Origin: Actinospica robiniae DSM 44927
Lineage (GTDB): Bacteria; Actinomycetota; Actinomycetes; Streptomycetales; Catenulisporaceae
Direction: 5' to 3'
DNA length: 64,000 bases
Assembly (NCBI RefSeq): GCF_000504285.1
Contig: NZ_KI632511.1
Coordinates: forward strand, 4,399,372 to 4,463,371
Shown: in pieces, positions 17,420-24,844 of the stretch
Numbering within the stretch: the first letter of the stretch is position 1
How the letters are laid out: the number at the start of each line of letters is the position of its first letter
Notes under the pieces: model-generated
What the model was told of the DNA's origin: nothing
Database searches by the model: none
Seen by the model: the letters and a program-made list of their open reading frames with translations, nothing else
Program-made: the position numbers and the translations under genes

Positions 17420-17656
17420 ATGTCAGAAGGCTTCCTCGCTAAGGCTCGAGAGCAGGCCCAGCACGGTCTGGCGCAAGGGAAGCAGAAGGTCGACGAGATG
17501 CAGCAGCAGCGGGCGGGCAACGACCTGCTGCGGAAGCTCGGCGCGGCCTACTACTCGGAGAAGAAGGGCCTCGGCACCGAGCAGGCGACCGAGAGCGCCC
17601 TCAGCGCCCTGGAAGCCCACATCACTGCGCACGGAGACGGCTTCCTGCAGGGCTAG
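17420..17656 (+). CDS. Small helical hypothetical protein
   Basis: 78 residues, start ATG 17420. Predicted almost entirely helical and charged: FLAKAREQAQHGLAQGKQKVDEMQQQ resembles a coiled coil, then LLRKLGAAYYSEKKGLG and a helical TESALSALEAHIT. No signal peptide or membrane segment. Similar short proteins occur singly in actinomycetes; I know of no assigned function. It is 82 bp upstream of the suppressor-of-fused gene on the same strand and might share its transcript. Confidence 0.65.
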   Translation: MSEGFLAKAREQAQHGLAQGKQKVDEMQQQRAGNDLLRKLGAAYYSEKKGLGTEQATESALSALEAHITAHGDGFLQG

Positions 17657-17738
17657 CCACACCACAGCGTCACCGAAGGCGCGTCACAGCGAACGTCCGG
17701 ACCTTGTCGGCGCCGGACGCCGCTGGCATGATCGCCGA

Positions 17739-18380
17739 ATGACGAGCGACGAGGCCGCGCACGCGCCCGCACCGGGTTGGGACGCGATCACGAAGGTGTT
17801 CGACACCCTCTACCCGGCGGTCGAACCGAAGCACGTCGGCTACACGCCCGGGCTCGCATTCGGCAGTGGACTGCAGGGCTGCTCCGCCTACCGGGCGGCG
17901 GGCCACTGGCACTACGTTACCTACGGCCTCACCGAGCTCTGGGACAAGGAAGCCGACTCCGAGCCGTCCATCAGCGGCTGGGGCTACGAATTCACCATGC
18001 GCGTCCCCGTCCCCGCCCTCGATGACGAAACACCGCCGCGCTGGCCCTTCGCCCTGCTCGAGCAGCTGGCGAAGACGAGCAACCAGCACGGCACGTACTA
18101 CGAAGCCGGCCATCGCATCGACGTCCGCCAGCCCGTCACCGGCCGGCCCGACACGGCGCTGACCGCCCTGGCCATCACGAACGACCCGCAGCTGCTCGAG
18201 CCGGTCGACAGCCCCAACGGGTCCTTCACCCTGCTTCAGGTCGTCGGAATCACCGCGCAAGAACTGGCCCGCATGAAGGCCACCAGCACCTCCGCAGTAC
18301 TCGACGAACTCGCAGAGGCCAACCCGCTGCTCGTCACCGATCCGTCGCGCGCACCAGCCGACACGGGCCTGCAGAGTTAG
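17739..18380 (+). CDS. Suppressor-of-fused (SUFU) domain protein
   Basis: 213 residues from ATG 17739. The sequence matches the bacterial SUFU-domain pattern: HVGYTPGLAFGSGLQGCSAY, WHYVTYGLTELWDKE, a WGYEFTMRVP strand, PRWPFALLEQLAKTSNQHGTYYEAG in register with the family core, and a C-terminal LLQVVGITAQELARMKA. Bacterial SUFU proteins are widely associated with polymorphic-toxin immunity, but no toxin gene is next to this one, so that role is only a possibility. The frame is open far upstream, but homology begins at the chosen start. A palindromic repeat element begins 14 bp after its stop. Confidence 0.82.
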   Translation: MTSDEAAHAPAPGWDAITKVFDTLYPAVEPKHVGYTPGLAFGSGLQGCSAYRAAGHWHYVTYGLTELWDKEADSEPSISGWGYEFTMRVPVPALDDETPPRWPFALLEQLAKTSNQHGTYYEAGHRIDVRQPVTGRPDTALTALAITNDPQLLEPVDSPNGSFTLLQVVGITAQELARMKATSTSAVLDELAEANPLLVTDPSRAPADTGLQS

Positions 18381-18394
18381 CCGGGGCGGGCTGC

Positions 18395-18756
18395 GGTTTC
18401 AAGATCTCGCCTCCGGCGCGGGCCCTTCCTCGGAGAGTGCCGGGTTCGCGTGGGTGCCGGCGTGGCCGGGCGGGCTGGGGTTCGGGGCGGTCGGGTGCCG
18501 GGCGTGTGCCGGGCGTGTGCTCTCTCCTCGGCCGGTCCCCGGAGGCAATCAGGAACCTGCCGGGAGGTCAAGCGGCGGAGGCTTCCGCTCATGCTCGATC
18601 TTGCATCGCGCCGCTTGACCTCCCGGCAGAACCCTGATCGGGCTTCGCCTGCCCGACCGAGGAGAGAGCCCACCCCCTGAGGGGTGGTGCGAGCTGCGCT
18701 CGGGCCCGGTCCCGTAGCTCGGCCGCGCTCGATCCGGAAGAATCCTGCATCGCCGT
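18395..18756 (+). repeat. Palindromic repeat element, copy A (~360 bp)
   Basis: About 362 bp homologous to the reverse complement of 19597-19956. The core is a giant hairpin: outer arms GCTCTCTCCTCGG (18519-18531 with 18657-18669) and a perfect 21-bp inner stem (18557-18577 with 18609-18629) around a 31-base loop. The loop sequence differs between the two copies whereas the stems are conserved, which argues for selection on structure or for mobility by the ends. It encodes no credible protein. Possible MITE or structured RNA. Confidence 0.75.
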
Positions 18757-18757
18757 T

Positions 18758-19054
18758 CTAGGAGGTGGGGCCGCGCTTGGTCCGGTTTCTGACAGTGAGC
18801 GAACGAACCGAGAACGCCACTGCGCACAAAACCGCCGCCGCGGACACCGCATCCACGGCATCGAGCCCGGCGCCCTTCCAGCCACGGAGCTCGGCGGCAT
18901 TGCCGGTCAGATACGCCGCTCCGATGCTGCACAGCATCAGATCGCCTGCCAGGCCGCTACGGCGACCGGTACGGCGCCGCCGATACAGGAACGCCGACCC
19001 CTCAAGCAGCATGGCAACGCCAAGAGCCAACATTATCCATCGCATGCCGTACAT
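18758..19054 (-). CDS. Small membrane protein between the two repeat copies
   Basis: 98 residues from ATG 19054. Hydrophobic segments IMLALGVAMLLEGSAFLY, GDLMLCSIGAAYLTGNAA and AVSAAAVLCAVAFSVRSL suggest three membrane passes separated by Arg-rich loops (RRRRTGRRSG). The stop codon lies two bases beyond repeat copy A. No family recognised. Codon bias fits the strand only moderately, so it is a probable rather than certain gene. Flanked by inverted repeats, it could be cargo of a composite element. Confidence 0.5.
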   Translation of the reverse strand: MYGMRWIMLALGVAMLLEGSAFLYRRRRTGRRSGLAGDLMLCSIGAAYLTGNAAELRGWKGAGLDAVDAVSAAAVLCAVAFSVRSLTVRNRTKRGPTS

Positions 19055-19596
19055 GATCCGGGCCTGATAACCCGGACCGCAAGGCCCGTCCGTCGACGCG
19101 GCACCGCAGCTGTGCCGGGTTGGACGCGGTCAGTCGATTTCCCTGTTCTCCCCGTGCCTGCCGGCACCTTCGCACGCCGGGGAACACGCGCGAGTTCCCC
19201 GGAAACAGCCGGAATTTTCTTTATCTGGTAAACGCCGGATACGCGGTTTTTGTCGGTGATGGCATCTAGCATGGAAGCGTACGGGGATCGGGACTTGCGA
19301 CGGGAGGGGCCGTGGACGCGATGGCTGGGCAGATGGCGTCAGGGGTATGGCCGAAAACGGTGCAGGAATTCCCCTCGGAATGCGATCGAGCCACGCGATC
19401 CCGCGGGCGGAATGAGCACCGGGTCGATCGCACCAGGGCGGTGCAGAATCCTTCCGCATCGAATGCGGCTGGCCGCGGGATTCTGCCGCGAGATCTGGGA
19501 TCGGGATGCTCGGATCAGGGTGACGCAAGATCCAACATGAGGTGCGACCGGATCACCGACGCCTTCACACGGATCGAGAATCGGGATGGCCGGATC
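19055..19596. other. Intergenic stretch with diverged short repeats, no credible gene
   Basis: 540 bp without a convincing coding frame. It holds imperfect repeats related to the outer edge of the 360-bp elements: CAGAATCCTTCCGCATCGA near 19444 resembles CAGGATCCTTCCGCACCGA near 19606. The stretch from TCGGGATGCTCGGATCAGGG (about 19500) is echoed by TCGGGATGGCCGGATCACGG (about 19581). This looks like accumulated debris of the same repeat family. Confidence 0.5.
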
Positions 19597-19956
19597 ACGG
19601 CGATGCAGGATCCTTCCGCACCGAGCGCGACCGGACCACGGGCCGGGACCGGGCCCGAGCGCAGCTCGCACCACTCCCCAGGGGGTGTGCTCTCTCCTCG
19701 GTCGGGCAGGCGAAGCCCGATCAGGGTTCTGCCGGGAGGTCAGGCGGCGCCATACACAATCCACCACCATCGCGGGCCACCGCCGCTTGACCTCCCGGCA
19801 GGTCCCTGATTGCCTCCGGGGACCGACCGAGGAGAGAGCACACACCCGCAACCCCACCACCCCGAACCCCAGCCCGCCCCACCAACAACAGCACCCACCC
19901 AAACCCGGCAATCTCTCCGAGAGAAGGGCCCCAGCCGGAGGCGAAAGCTTGAAACC
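19597..19956 (-). repeat. Palindromic repeat element, copy B (~360 bp, inverted)
   Basis: Inverted relative to copy A, homologous end to end from TCCTGCATCGCCG to GGTTTCAAG (reading the reverse strand). Inner stem 19729-19749 with 19781-19801 (20 of 21 pairs). The outer arms GCTCTCTCCTCGG recur. The loop is unrelated to that of copy A. Edges were judged by eye and may be off by some bases. Confidence 0.75.
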
Positions 19957-20174
19957 CCAGCTCACCCCGCCAACGCAACGGGTGGGCGGGTGGACAGAAG
20001 AACCAGGCGACGCGAAGCGCCCGCCCACGCCATGTCGACAAATCGTGCCACGCCCTTCGCCGGCCGGGGCGAGCTTGAGATGAGCACGTGAAACGACCTT
20101 TCCCCCCGTGCGTCAGGGCTGTACCATTCGGTGTCTGATTGTGGAGTCTCGGCTAATTCGGGTTGGGGAGCGGC

Positions 20175-21215
20175 GTGCGCACGCGAACTGCACTATTGAC
20201 AGCACTGGGTCTCGGGATCGTCTTGGCATCGGGGCCTTCGGCCTCTGCGGCCACCGGGTCTACCGTCTCCACGTCTTCCGCGTCTGCATCTGCGTCCGCT
20301 TCCGCGTCAGCGAGCCCCAAGGCTTCCGCTACGCCGACGGTGTACTGCGGCACGAGCGACCTGCGGTGGTCGGTACCGTCCTCAGGCGCAACCGTTTCGG
20401 TCCCTTCCACCGGTGTGCGTGCCACCGTTGCGACGACGTTGCATAACTCCAGTTCGGCCGACTGCGGGGACAGCGGATTCATCATGCTGCTCATGGCGGA
20501 GGACGGCAGCAAGCCGAAGCCGACTCTTCAGTGGCGCATGGACGGCGGAGCGTGGCACAGCTTGGCCCTGACGTGGAACCCGGGCATCGTCAACGGCAAC
20601 GCCTCCTGCGCCAGCCCTTGCTGGAAGACCGGGATGATCTCGTTCGATGTGCCGGCGCACGCGACCTACACGATCGATTTCGCCGTCATCTTCAATCCCG
20701 GCTCAGAGAGCTTCTTCTCCAGCGGCGTGTACTACACAGCCAACGCGATGGTCCCCGACGGCGTGGCCGGGCCGGAGGACGCTTTTTCTTACATGGACCC
20801 GAATGCCCCACTGAACGGCAGCTCCGGCAGCAGCTCGTCTTCGCACGGTTCCAGTGGCAGCTCGTCTTCGCACGGTTCGAGTAGTGGCTCGTCTTCGGGC
20901 AGTTCCGGCAGCAAGTCGTCTTCGAGCGGCTCGCGGACGGCGGTTCCGTCTCAGTCCGCCGTGGCGAGTCCCCATCCGAGCGTCAGCGCGACGCCCAGCC
21001 CGGCGGCCGACACTGCGACGGTCTCCGTCAGCTCTCCCCCGGCCAGCCTCGCGGCGTCGCCGAGTCTCGCTCCGGTCGCCGACGCGAAGGCTGGCGGTTC
21101 CGGCATGTCGGGCGACGTCCTATGGATTGCCATCATGGTGGTCGTACTCGCGGCCGGCGCCGGGTACGTACTGACGAGGCGTAGGCGCGGCAATCCGCCG
21201 CGGTCGGGCGCCTGA
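20175..21215 (+). CDS. Secreted Ser-rich protein with C-terminal membrane anchor
   Basis: 346 residues from GTG 20175 (GGGGAG just upstream; an alternative TTG lies at 20163). Signal peptide about 1-26 (LLTALGLGIVLASGPSASA), then an SASASA repeat linker. A globular region of about 170 residues has paired cysteines (VYCGTSDLRW, SADCGD, NASCASPCW), resembling an extracellular beta-sandwich. A Ser/Gly linker with SSHGSSGSS repeats follows, then an Ala/Pro/Ser stretch and a C-terminal transmembrane helix (VLWIAIMVVVLAAGAGYVL) ending TRRRRG. There is no LPxTG motif, so it is membrane- rather than sortase-anchored. Function unknown. Confidence 0.8.
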   Translation: MRTRTALLTALGLGIVLASGPSASAATGSTVSTSSASASASASASASPKASATPTVYCGTSDLRWSVPSSGATVSVPSTGVRATVATTLHNSSSADCGDSGFIMLLMAEDGSKPKPTLQWRMDGGAWHSLALTWNPGIVNGNASCASPCWKTGMISFDVPAHATYTIDFAVIFNPGSESFFSSGVYYTANAMVPDGVAGPEDAFSYMDPNAPLNGSSGSSSSSHGSSGSSSSHGSSSGSSSGSSGSKSSSSGSRTAVPSQSAVASPHPSVSATPSPAADTATVSVSSPPASLAASPSLAPVADAKAGGSGMSGDVLWIAIMVVVLAAGAGYVLTRRRRGNPPRSGA

Positions 21216-21239
21216 CCTCGGCTGAGCCACGAGGCCGGT

Positions 21240-21271
21240 GGGGCCCCGGAGTCCGCACTCCCCGGGGCCCC
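21240..21271. terminator. Bidirectional G/C hairpin between convergent genes
   Basis: GGGGCCCCGG (21240-21249) pairs with 21262-21271 across a 12-base loop, between stops at 21215 (+) and 21277 (-). Confidence 0.7.
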
Positions 21272-21276
21272 GGATC

Positions 21277-22668
21277 TTAGGAGACCTTCGCGCCGGTGGC
21301 GAAGTCTCGGATGGAGCGGGCCATGTAGTCGACCATCTCGGTGGTCAGGCGCGGGTGCACGCCGATCCACAGGCTTCGCTCCGTGATGATGTCGCTCGTC
21401 GTCAGCTCGCCGGAGACGCGGTAGTGCGCGTCCTGGTACGCCGGGTGCCGGGTGAGGTTGCCCGCGAAGATCTGGCGGGTGCCGATCTTGCGGTCCTCGA
21501 GGAACGCGACGAGTTCGCGGCGGGTGAAGCGCGCGTCGTCGGACACCGTGAGCGGGAAGCCGAACCAGCTCGGATCGGCCCCTTCGGTCGCCCGCGGCAG
21601 GATCAGGCCGGGCACGTCGGCGAGCCCTTCCCGCAGCAGCCGCCAGTTGCGCCGGCGGGCCTCGCCGAAGCGGTCGAGCTTGGGCAGCTGGGTCAGGCCG
21701 AGGGCGGCCTGCAGGTCGGTGCTCTTGAGGTTGTAGCCGATGTGAGTGTACGTGTACTTATGGTCGTATCCGGCGGGGAGCGTACCCAGCTGCCAGTCGA
21801 AGCGCCGATGGCAGGTGTTGTCCACTCCCGGCTCGCACCAGCAGGCGCGGCCCCAGTCCCGGACCGACTCGGCGATCTTCGCGAGCATCAGGCTCTTGCT
21901 GGCGACGCAGCCGCCCTCGCCGGTAGTGATGTGGTGGGCCGGGTAGAAGCTCGAGGTGGACAGGTCGCCGAAGGTGCCGGTCAGCGAGCCGCGCAGCCGG
22001 GAGCCCAGCGCGTCGCAGTTGTCTTCGATCAGCCAGAGTCCGTGCTCGCGGGCGATCTCGGAGATCCGGTGGGCGTCGAAGGGGTTGCCCAGGGTGTGGG
22101 CGAGCGCGATCGCCTTGGTGCGCGGGCCGATCGCCGCCTCGACCGCCTCCGGGGTCGCGTTGTAGGTGCCGAGCTCGACGTCGACGAAGACGGGCACCAG
22201 GCCGTTCTGCAGGATCGGGTTCACCGTGGTGGGGAACCCCGCGGCCGCGGTGATCACCTCGTCGCCCGGCTGCAGTCTGCGCTCGCGCAGCCGAGGCGAG
22301 GTGAGCGAGGTCATCGCGACGAGGTTGGCCGAGGAGCCCGAATTGACCAGGAGGGACTTGCGCACGCCGAGCATCCGGGCGTAGGCGCGCTCGAAGTCCT
22401 TGGCGATCGGCCCGGAGACGATCCGCAGGTCCAGCGCCGCGGCCACCAGGGCGACCCGGTCCTCCTCCGCCAGCACGGCGCCGGCGGGGAGCAACGGGGT
22501 CTGCCCGGGCACGAACTGCTTCGGGAACTCGAGCAGCCGGTGCAGTTCGCGCGTGGCCCGCTCGACCCGCCGGCGCGCCTCGGTGACCTCGTCGTCGAGC
22601 GTGGGCAGCGGAGCGAGAGCCGCGTCGAACTCCGCGGAGTCCCGCAACTCCGTCGTGGTCAAGGTCAT
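21277..22668 (-). CDS. NDP-4-keto-6-deoxyhexose 3-dehydratase (SpnQ/RfbH/DdhC-like, PLP and Fe-S)
   Basis: 463 residues of the DegT/DnrJ aminotransferase fold. In the PLP-lysine position it has His (FYPAHHITTGEGG, His245), the diagnostic change of the E1/SpnQ/ColD 3-dehydratases, which remove the C3 hydroxyl of NDP-4-keto-6-deoxyglucose instead of transaminating. LVNSGSSANL, DEVITAAAGFPTTVNP and EDNCDALGS are the cofactor-binding segments. Cysteines near residues 276, 278 and 286 (RACWCEPG, NTC) could hold the [2Fe-2S] cluster of this subgroup. Followed with a 4-bp overlap by a glycosyltransferase. Other deoxysugar genes are absent from the window, so the pathway must be completed elsewhere. 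Confidence 0.92.
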   Translation of the reverse strand: MTLTTTELRDSAEFDAALAPLPTLDDEVTEARRRVERATRELHRLLEFPKQFVPGQTPLLPAGAVLAEEDRVALVAAALDLRIVSGPIAKDFERAYARMLGVRKSLLVNSGSSANLVAMTSLTSPRLRERRLQPGDEVITAAAGFPTTVNPILQNGLVPVFVDVELGTYNATPEAVEAAIGPRTKAIALAHTLGNPFDAHRISEIAREHGLWLIEDNCDALGSRLRGSLTGTFGDLSTSSFYPAHHITTGEGGCVASKSLMLAKIAESVRDWGRACWCEPGVDNTCHRRFDWQLGTLPAGYDHKYTYTHIGYNLKSTDLQAALGLTQLPKLDRFGEARRRNWRLLREGLADVPGLILPRATEGADPSWFGFPLTVSDDARFTRRELVAFLEDRKIGTRQIFAGNLTRHPAYQDAHYRVSGELTTSDIITERSLWIGVHPRLTTEMVDYMARSIRDFATGAKVS

Positions 22669-23828
22669 CGGGCCACCCCCGCGAGAACGGAGCGGTCGGT
22701 GGCGACCGCGTCTTCGATGAAACGCACCGTCTGGTCCGTCGAGGGCGCCAGCAGCATCTGCCTGCGCAGCCCGGTCACCGCCGTGTGGAACCGCTCCTCC
22801 TTGCGCAGCGCCGCGGCCGCCTGAGCCACGGACTGCGCGGTCAGCTGCTCCGAGTGGAGGCTGATCCCCGCGCCCACCTCGGCGACCCGGTCAGCCTGCT
22901 GATACTGGACGCACATCAGCGGAACCACCAGGGCGGGGATGCCGTGCGCCAGCGAGGCGAGGACGCTGCCCGCCCCTCCGTGGTGCACGACCAGCTCGCA
23001 GTGCGGCAGGACCCAGTTGAGCGGCACGTCGCGCACGAGCCGGACGTCCCCGGGCAGATCCTGCGCCTCGAGCCGGGCGCCCGCGGCGACGACGATCTCG
23101 AGATCGAGGCCGCGCAGCCCCTCGATCACCGAGGCGAGCACCGAGCCGTGGTCGCCCTTGATCGGGACGTTGCCGAGGGTCACGCACACCCTCGGCCGCT
23201 TCGGCTCGGCCAGCAGCCAGTCGGGCACGATTCCCGTGCCGTGGTAGGGCGCCCAGCCGAAGTGGCGGATCGGGCGCTCGTAGTCGCGCTTCTGCAGGCC
23301 CGGCGGGCAGATGTCGATCTCCATGATCGGCCCCGGCACGCCGTCGGGCAGACCCCAGGACTGGTGCAGCGGTTCGAGCGCGCGAGCCGCCGGCGCGTCG
23401 ATCCCGCCCGGAGTGGCGAGCCCCCAGCCGTGCACGACGGTCGGTATGCCGAGCCGGGCCGCGGCGATCGGGCCCGCGTACTCCCACTCGGAGGTGATCA
23501 CGAGGTCGGGGCGCCAGCGTTCGGCGAGGGCCACGACCCCGGGAGTGTGCCGCTCGCTGGTCGGCACGTAGAAATCGACGACGTGCTGGGCGAGGGCGTC
23601 CACCCCGGCCTGCTGCGTGCTCGCGGCGGCGTCGACCCGGGTGATCTCGCCCAGGCCGGGGCCGTCCCCGACGGACGCCGCGGACAGTCCGCTGGACGCG
23701 GCGACCGCGCGGAAGGGGCCGCCGGCCGCGATCAGCACCTCGTGCCCCGCGTTGCGAAGGCTCCAGAGCAACGGGACCATCGGATACAGGTGCCCGTGAT
23801 TCGGCGCCGTAGTGACCAGAACTCTCAT
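22665..23828 (-). CDS. GT1-family macrolide/aromatic-type glycosyltransferase
   Basis: 387 residues from ATG 23828. N-terminal MRVLVTTAPNHGHLYPMVPLLWSL is the usual start of antibiotic glycosyltransferases, with the conserved His13. The C-terminal sugar-nucleotide site includes RVCVTLGNVP, VRLVRDVPLNWVLPHCELVVHHGGAGS and HGIPALVVPLMCVQYQQADRV. Such enzymes attach deoxysugars from dTDP donors to natural-product aglycones. Its stop and the start of the 3-dehydratase gene overlap by 4 bp (ATGA). The aglycone is unknown; the PKS at 52 kb and the oxidative genes next door are candidates for the same pathway. Confidence 0.92.
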   Translation of the reverse strand: MRVLVTTAPNHGHLYPMVPLLWSLRNAGHEVLIAAGGPFRAVAASSGLSAASVGDGPGLGEITRVDAAASTQQAGVDALAQHVVDFYVPTSERHTPGVVALAERWRPDLVITSEWEYAGPIAAARLGIPTVVHGWGLATPGGIDAPAARALEPLHQSWGLPDGVPGPIMEIDICPPGLQKRDYERPIRHFGWAPYHGTGIVPDWLLAEPKRPRVCVTLGNVPIKGDHGSVLASVIEGLRGLDLEIVVAAGARLEAQDLPGDVRLVRDVPLNWVLPHCELVVHHGGAGSVLASLAHGIPALVVPLMCVQYQQADRVAEVGAGISLHSEQLTAQSVAQAAAALRKEERFHTAVTGLRRQMLLAPSTDQTVRFIEDAVATDRSVLAGVAR

Positions 23829-24157
23829 GCGTCCCCCAACTCGCGAAACGGTGTCGATAACCCCGCCTGCCCACACAGGCGAATCGGCTTTCGCCCAGGA
23901 TGGCTTCGACAGGGCCCTGAGTCGACTGGAGGGGAGCGAGTGACGCGGACTGCTCGGAGTCGGCGGGTGAAGTCCGTTAAGTCCGGCCTCTGAAATCAGG
24001 TTCCCGTCTCCGGTGATCGGCGACTTGACGTTCAGCGACGCCGTATCCGCCGCTTTCGGGGCGCCCTGCGCCCGCCTTGTTGACCAGGTGAGGCCGCGCT
24101 GCGGATGGTGTTGGTCGAGGTATTCGCGCCTGAGAGGAAACGAGGTCCGGCGCTGAC
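23829..24157. promoter_or_regulatory. Divergent promoter region between the glycosyltransferase and Nif11-like operons
   Basis: 329 bp with no gene. It must hold promoters for both directions. GAGAGGAAACGAGG precedes ATG 24158 as the likely ribosome-binding region. I saw no operator that I can name. Confidence 0.5.
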
Positions 24158-24493
24158 ATGTCCGAGATCCAAGCACTGAGATTCCTGATCGCGGCATCCG
24201 GAGACCGGGTCCTGATGGACCGGTACAACCGGCGTGATCTGACCCAGCTGGTCTTCCATGCCAAGCACGACGGCTTCGACTTCACCGCCGAGGAACTCGC
24301 GGCGGTCGTCGGCCCGCTGGAGATCGGCGTCATCCTGGAAAAGGACGGTGAGAGCGTGGACGAGGCCAGTTCGCTGTGGCGGCGGATGTGGGGCCGCCCG
24401 CATCTGGAGTACGTGGCCGAGGCGGTGATCAGCCGTTTCACCCGGGCCGAGCTCGAGTCCTCGCAGGCGGTCGTGGCCGAGGAGGCGCGATGA
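24158..24493 (+). CDS. Nif11-like small protein A
   Basis: 111 residues. The N-terminal 50 residues fit the Nif11 fold: EIQALRFLIAASGDRVLMDRY, then LTQLVFHAKHDGFDFTAEELAAVV, including the GFxFTxEEL signature. Unlike classical Nif11 RiPP leaders there is no GG cleavage site and no Cys/Ser/Thr-rich core. The C-terminal half contains LWRRMWGRPHLEY (73-85) and a charged helix. The next gene repeats that motif. Overlap with gene B is 4 bp. Likely a small binding or scaffold protein for the adjacent oxidoreductases, or a repurposed leader; this is inference. Confidence 0.72.
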   Translation: MSEIQALRFLIAASGDRVLMDRYNRRDLTQLVFHAKHDGFDFTAEELAAVVGPLEIGVILEKDGESVDEASSLWRRMWGRPHLEYVAEAVISRFTRAELESSQAVVAEEAR

Positions 24494-24822
24494 GCGGGAA
24501 CGCGACGACGGGCACGGCCGGCGGCGCGGACAACGTCATCGCCTTCATCCGGCTGCTGAGCACCCGCCCCGATCTCCTCGAGCGGCTGAGCCCGCTGCCC
24601 AAGTCCGAGGTGCTCGAGCAGGCCGCGGCGCTGGGCCTGCCCTTCGCCGAGGCCGACTTCGACCCGCTGGTCTGGGGTCTGGAGATCAAGCTCGCCGAGT
24701 GGCGCGAAGAGGCCTTCGACGGCAACTTCCCGCTGTGGCGCACGATGTGGGGCCGCACCTACCTGGAGTACCTGGTGGCCGACCTCCTGCCCGCCTTCGA
24801 GGAGACCGGGCTGGTCCGGTAG
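24490..24822 (+). CDS. Nif11-like small protein B
   Basis: 110 residues from ATG 24490 (ATGA overlap with gene A). A degenerate Nif11-like N-terminus (NVIAFIRLLSTRPDLLERLS, then VLEQAAALGLPFAEADFDPL) is followed by LWRTMWGRTYLEY (82-94), closely matching LWRRMWGRPHLEY in protein A. The two are therefore diverged paralogues that share a C-terminal Trp-rich motif not found in typical Nif11 leaders. No cysteine in the protein, no export signal. A GMC oxidoreductase gene starts 22 bp downstream. The coupling suggests that the pair acts with it. Confidence 0.68.
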   Translation: MSGNATTGTAGGADNVIAFIRLLSTRPDLLERLSPLPKSEVLEQAAALGLPFAEADFDPLVWGLEIKLAEWREEAFDGNFPLWRTMWGRTYLEYLVADLLPAFEETGLVR

Positions 24823-24844
24823 TGAAGAGGGAGGGGAGAGCGAG

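Noticed and set aside
18437-18932. Several short frames within the palindromic repeat element
   Set aside because: They read through hairpin arms on both strands with similar-looking Arg/Ser-rich peptides; not gene-like.
19250-19809. Forward frames of 96 and 165 codons between and across the repeats
   Set aside because: No conserved motif, no good ribosome-binding site, and they run into the repeat element.
24158-24822. Classical Nif11 lanthipeptide or proteusin precursor
   Set aside because: No GG site, no core region rich in Cys/Ser/Thr, and no RiPP synthetase, radical SAM or cyclodehydratase gene nearby; kept only as Nif11-like proteins.
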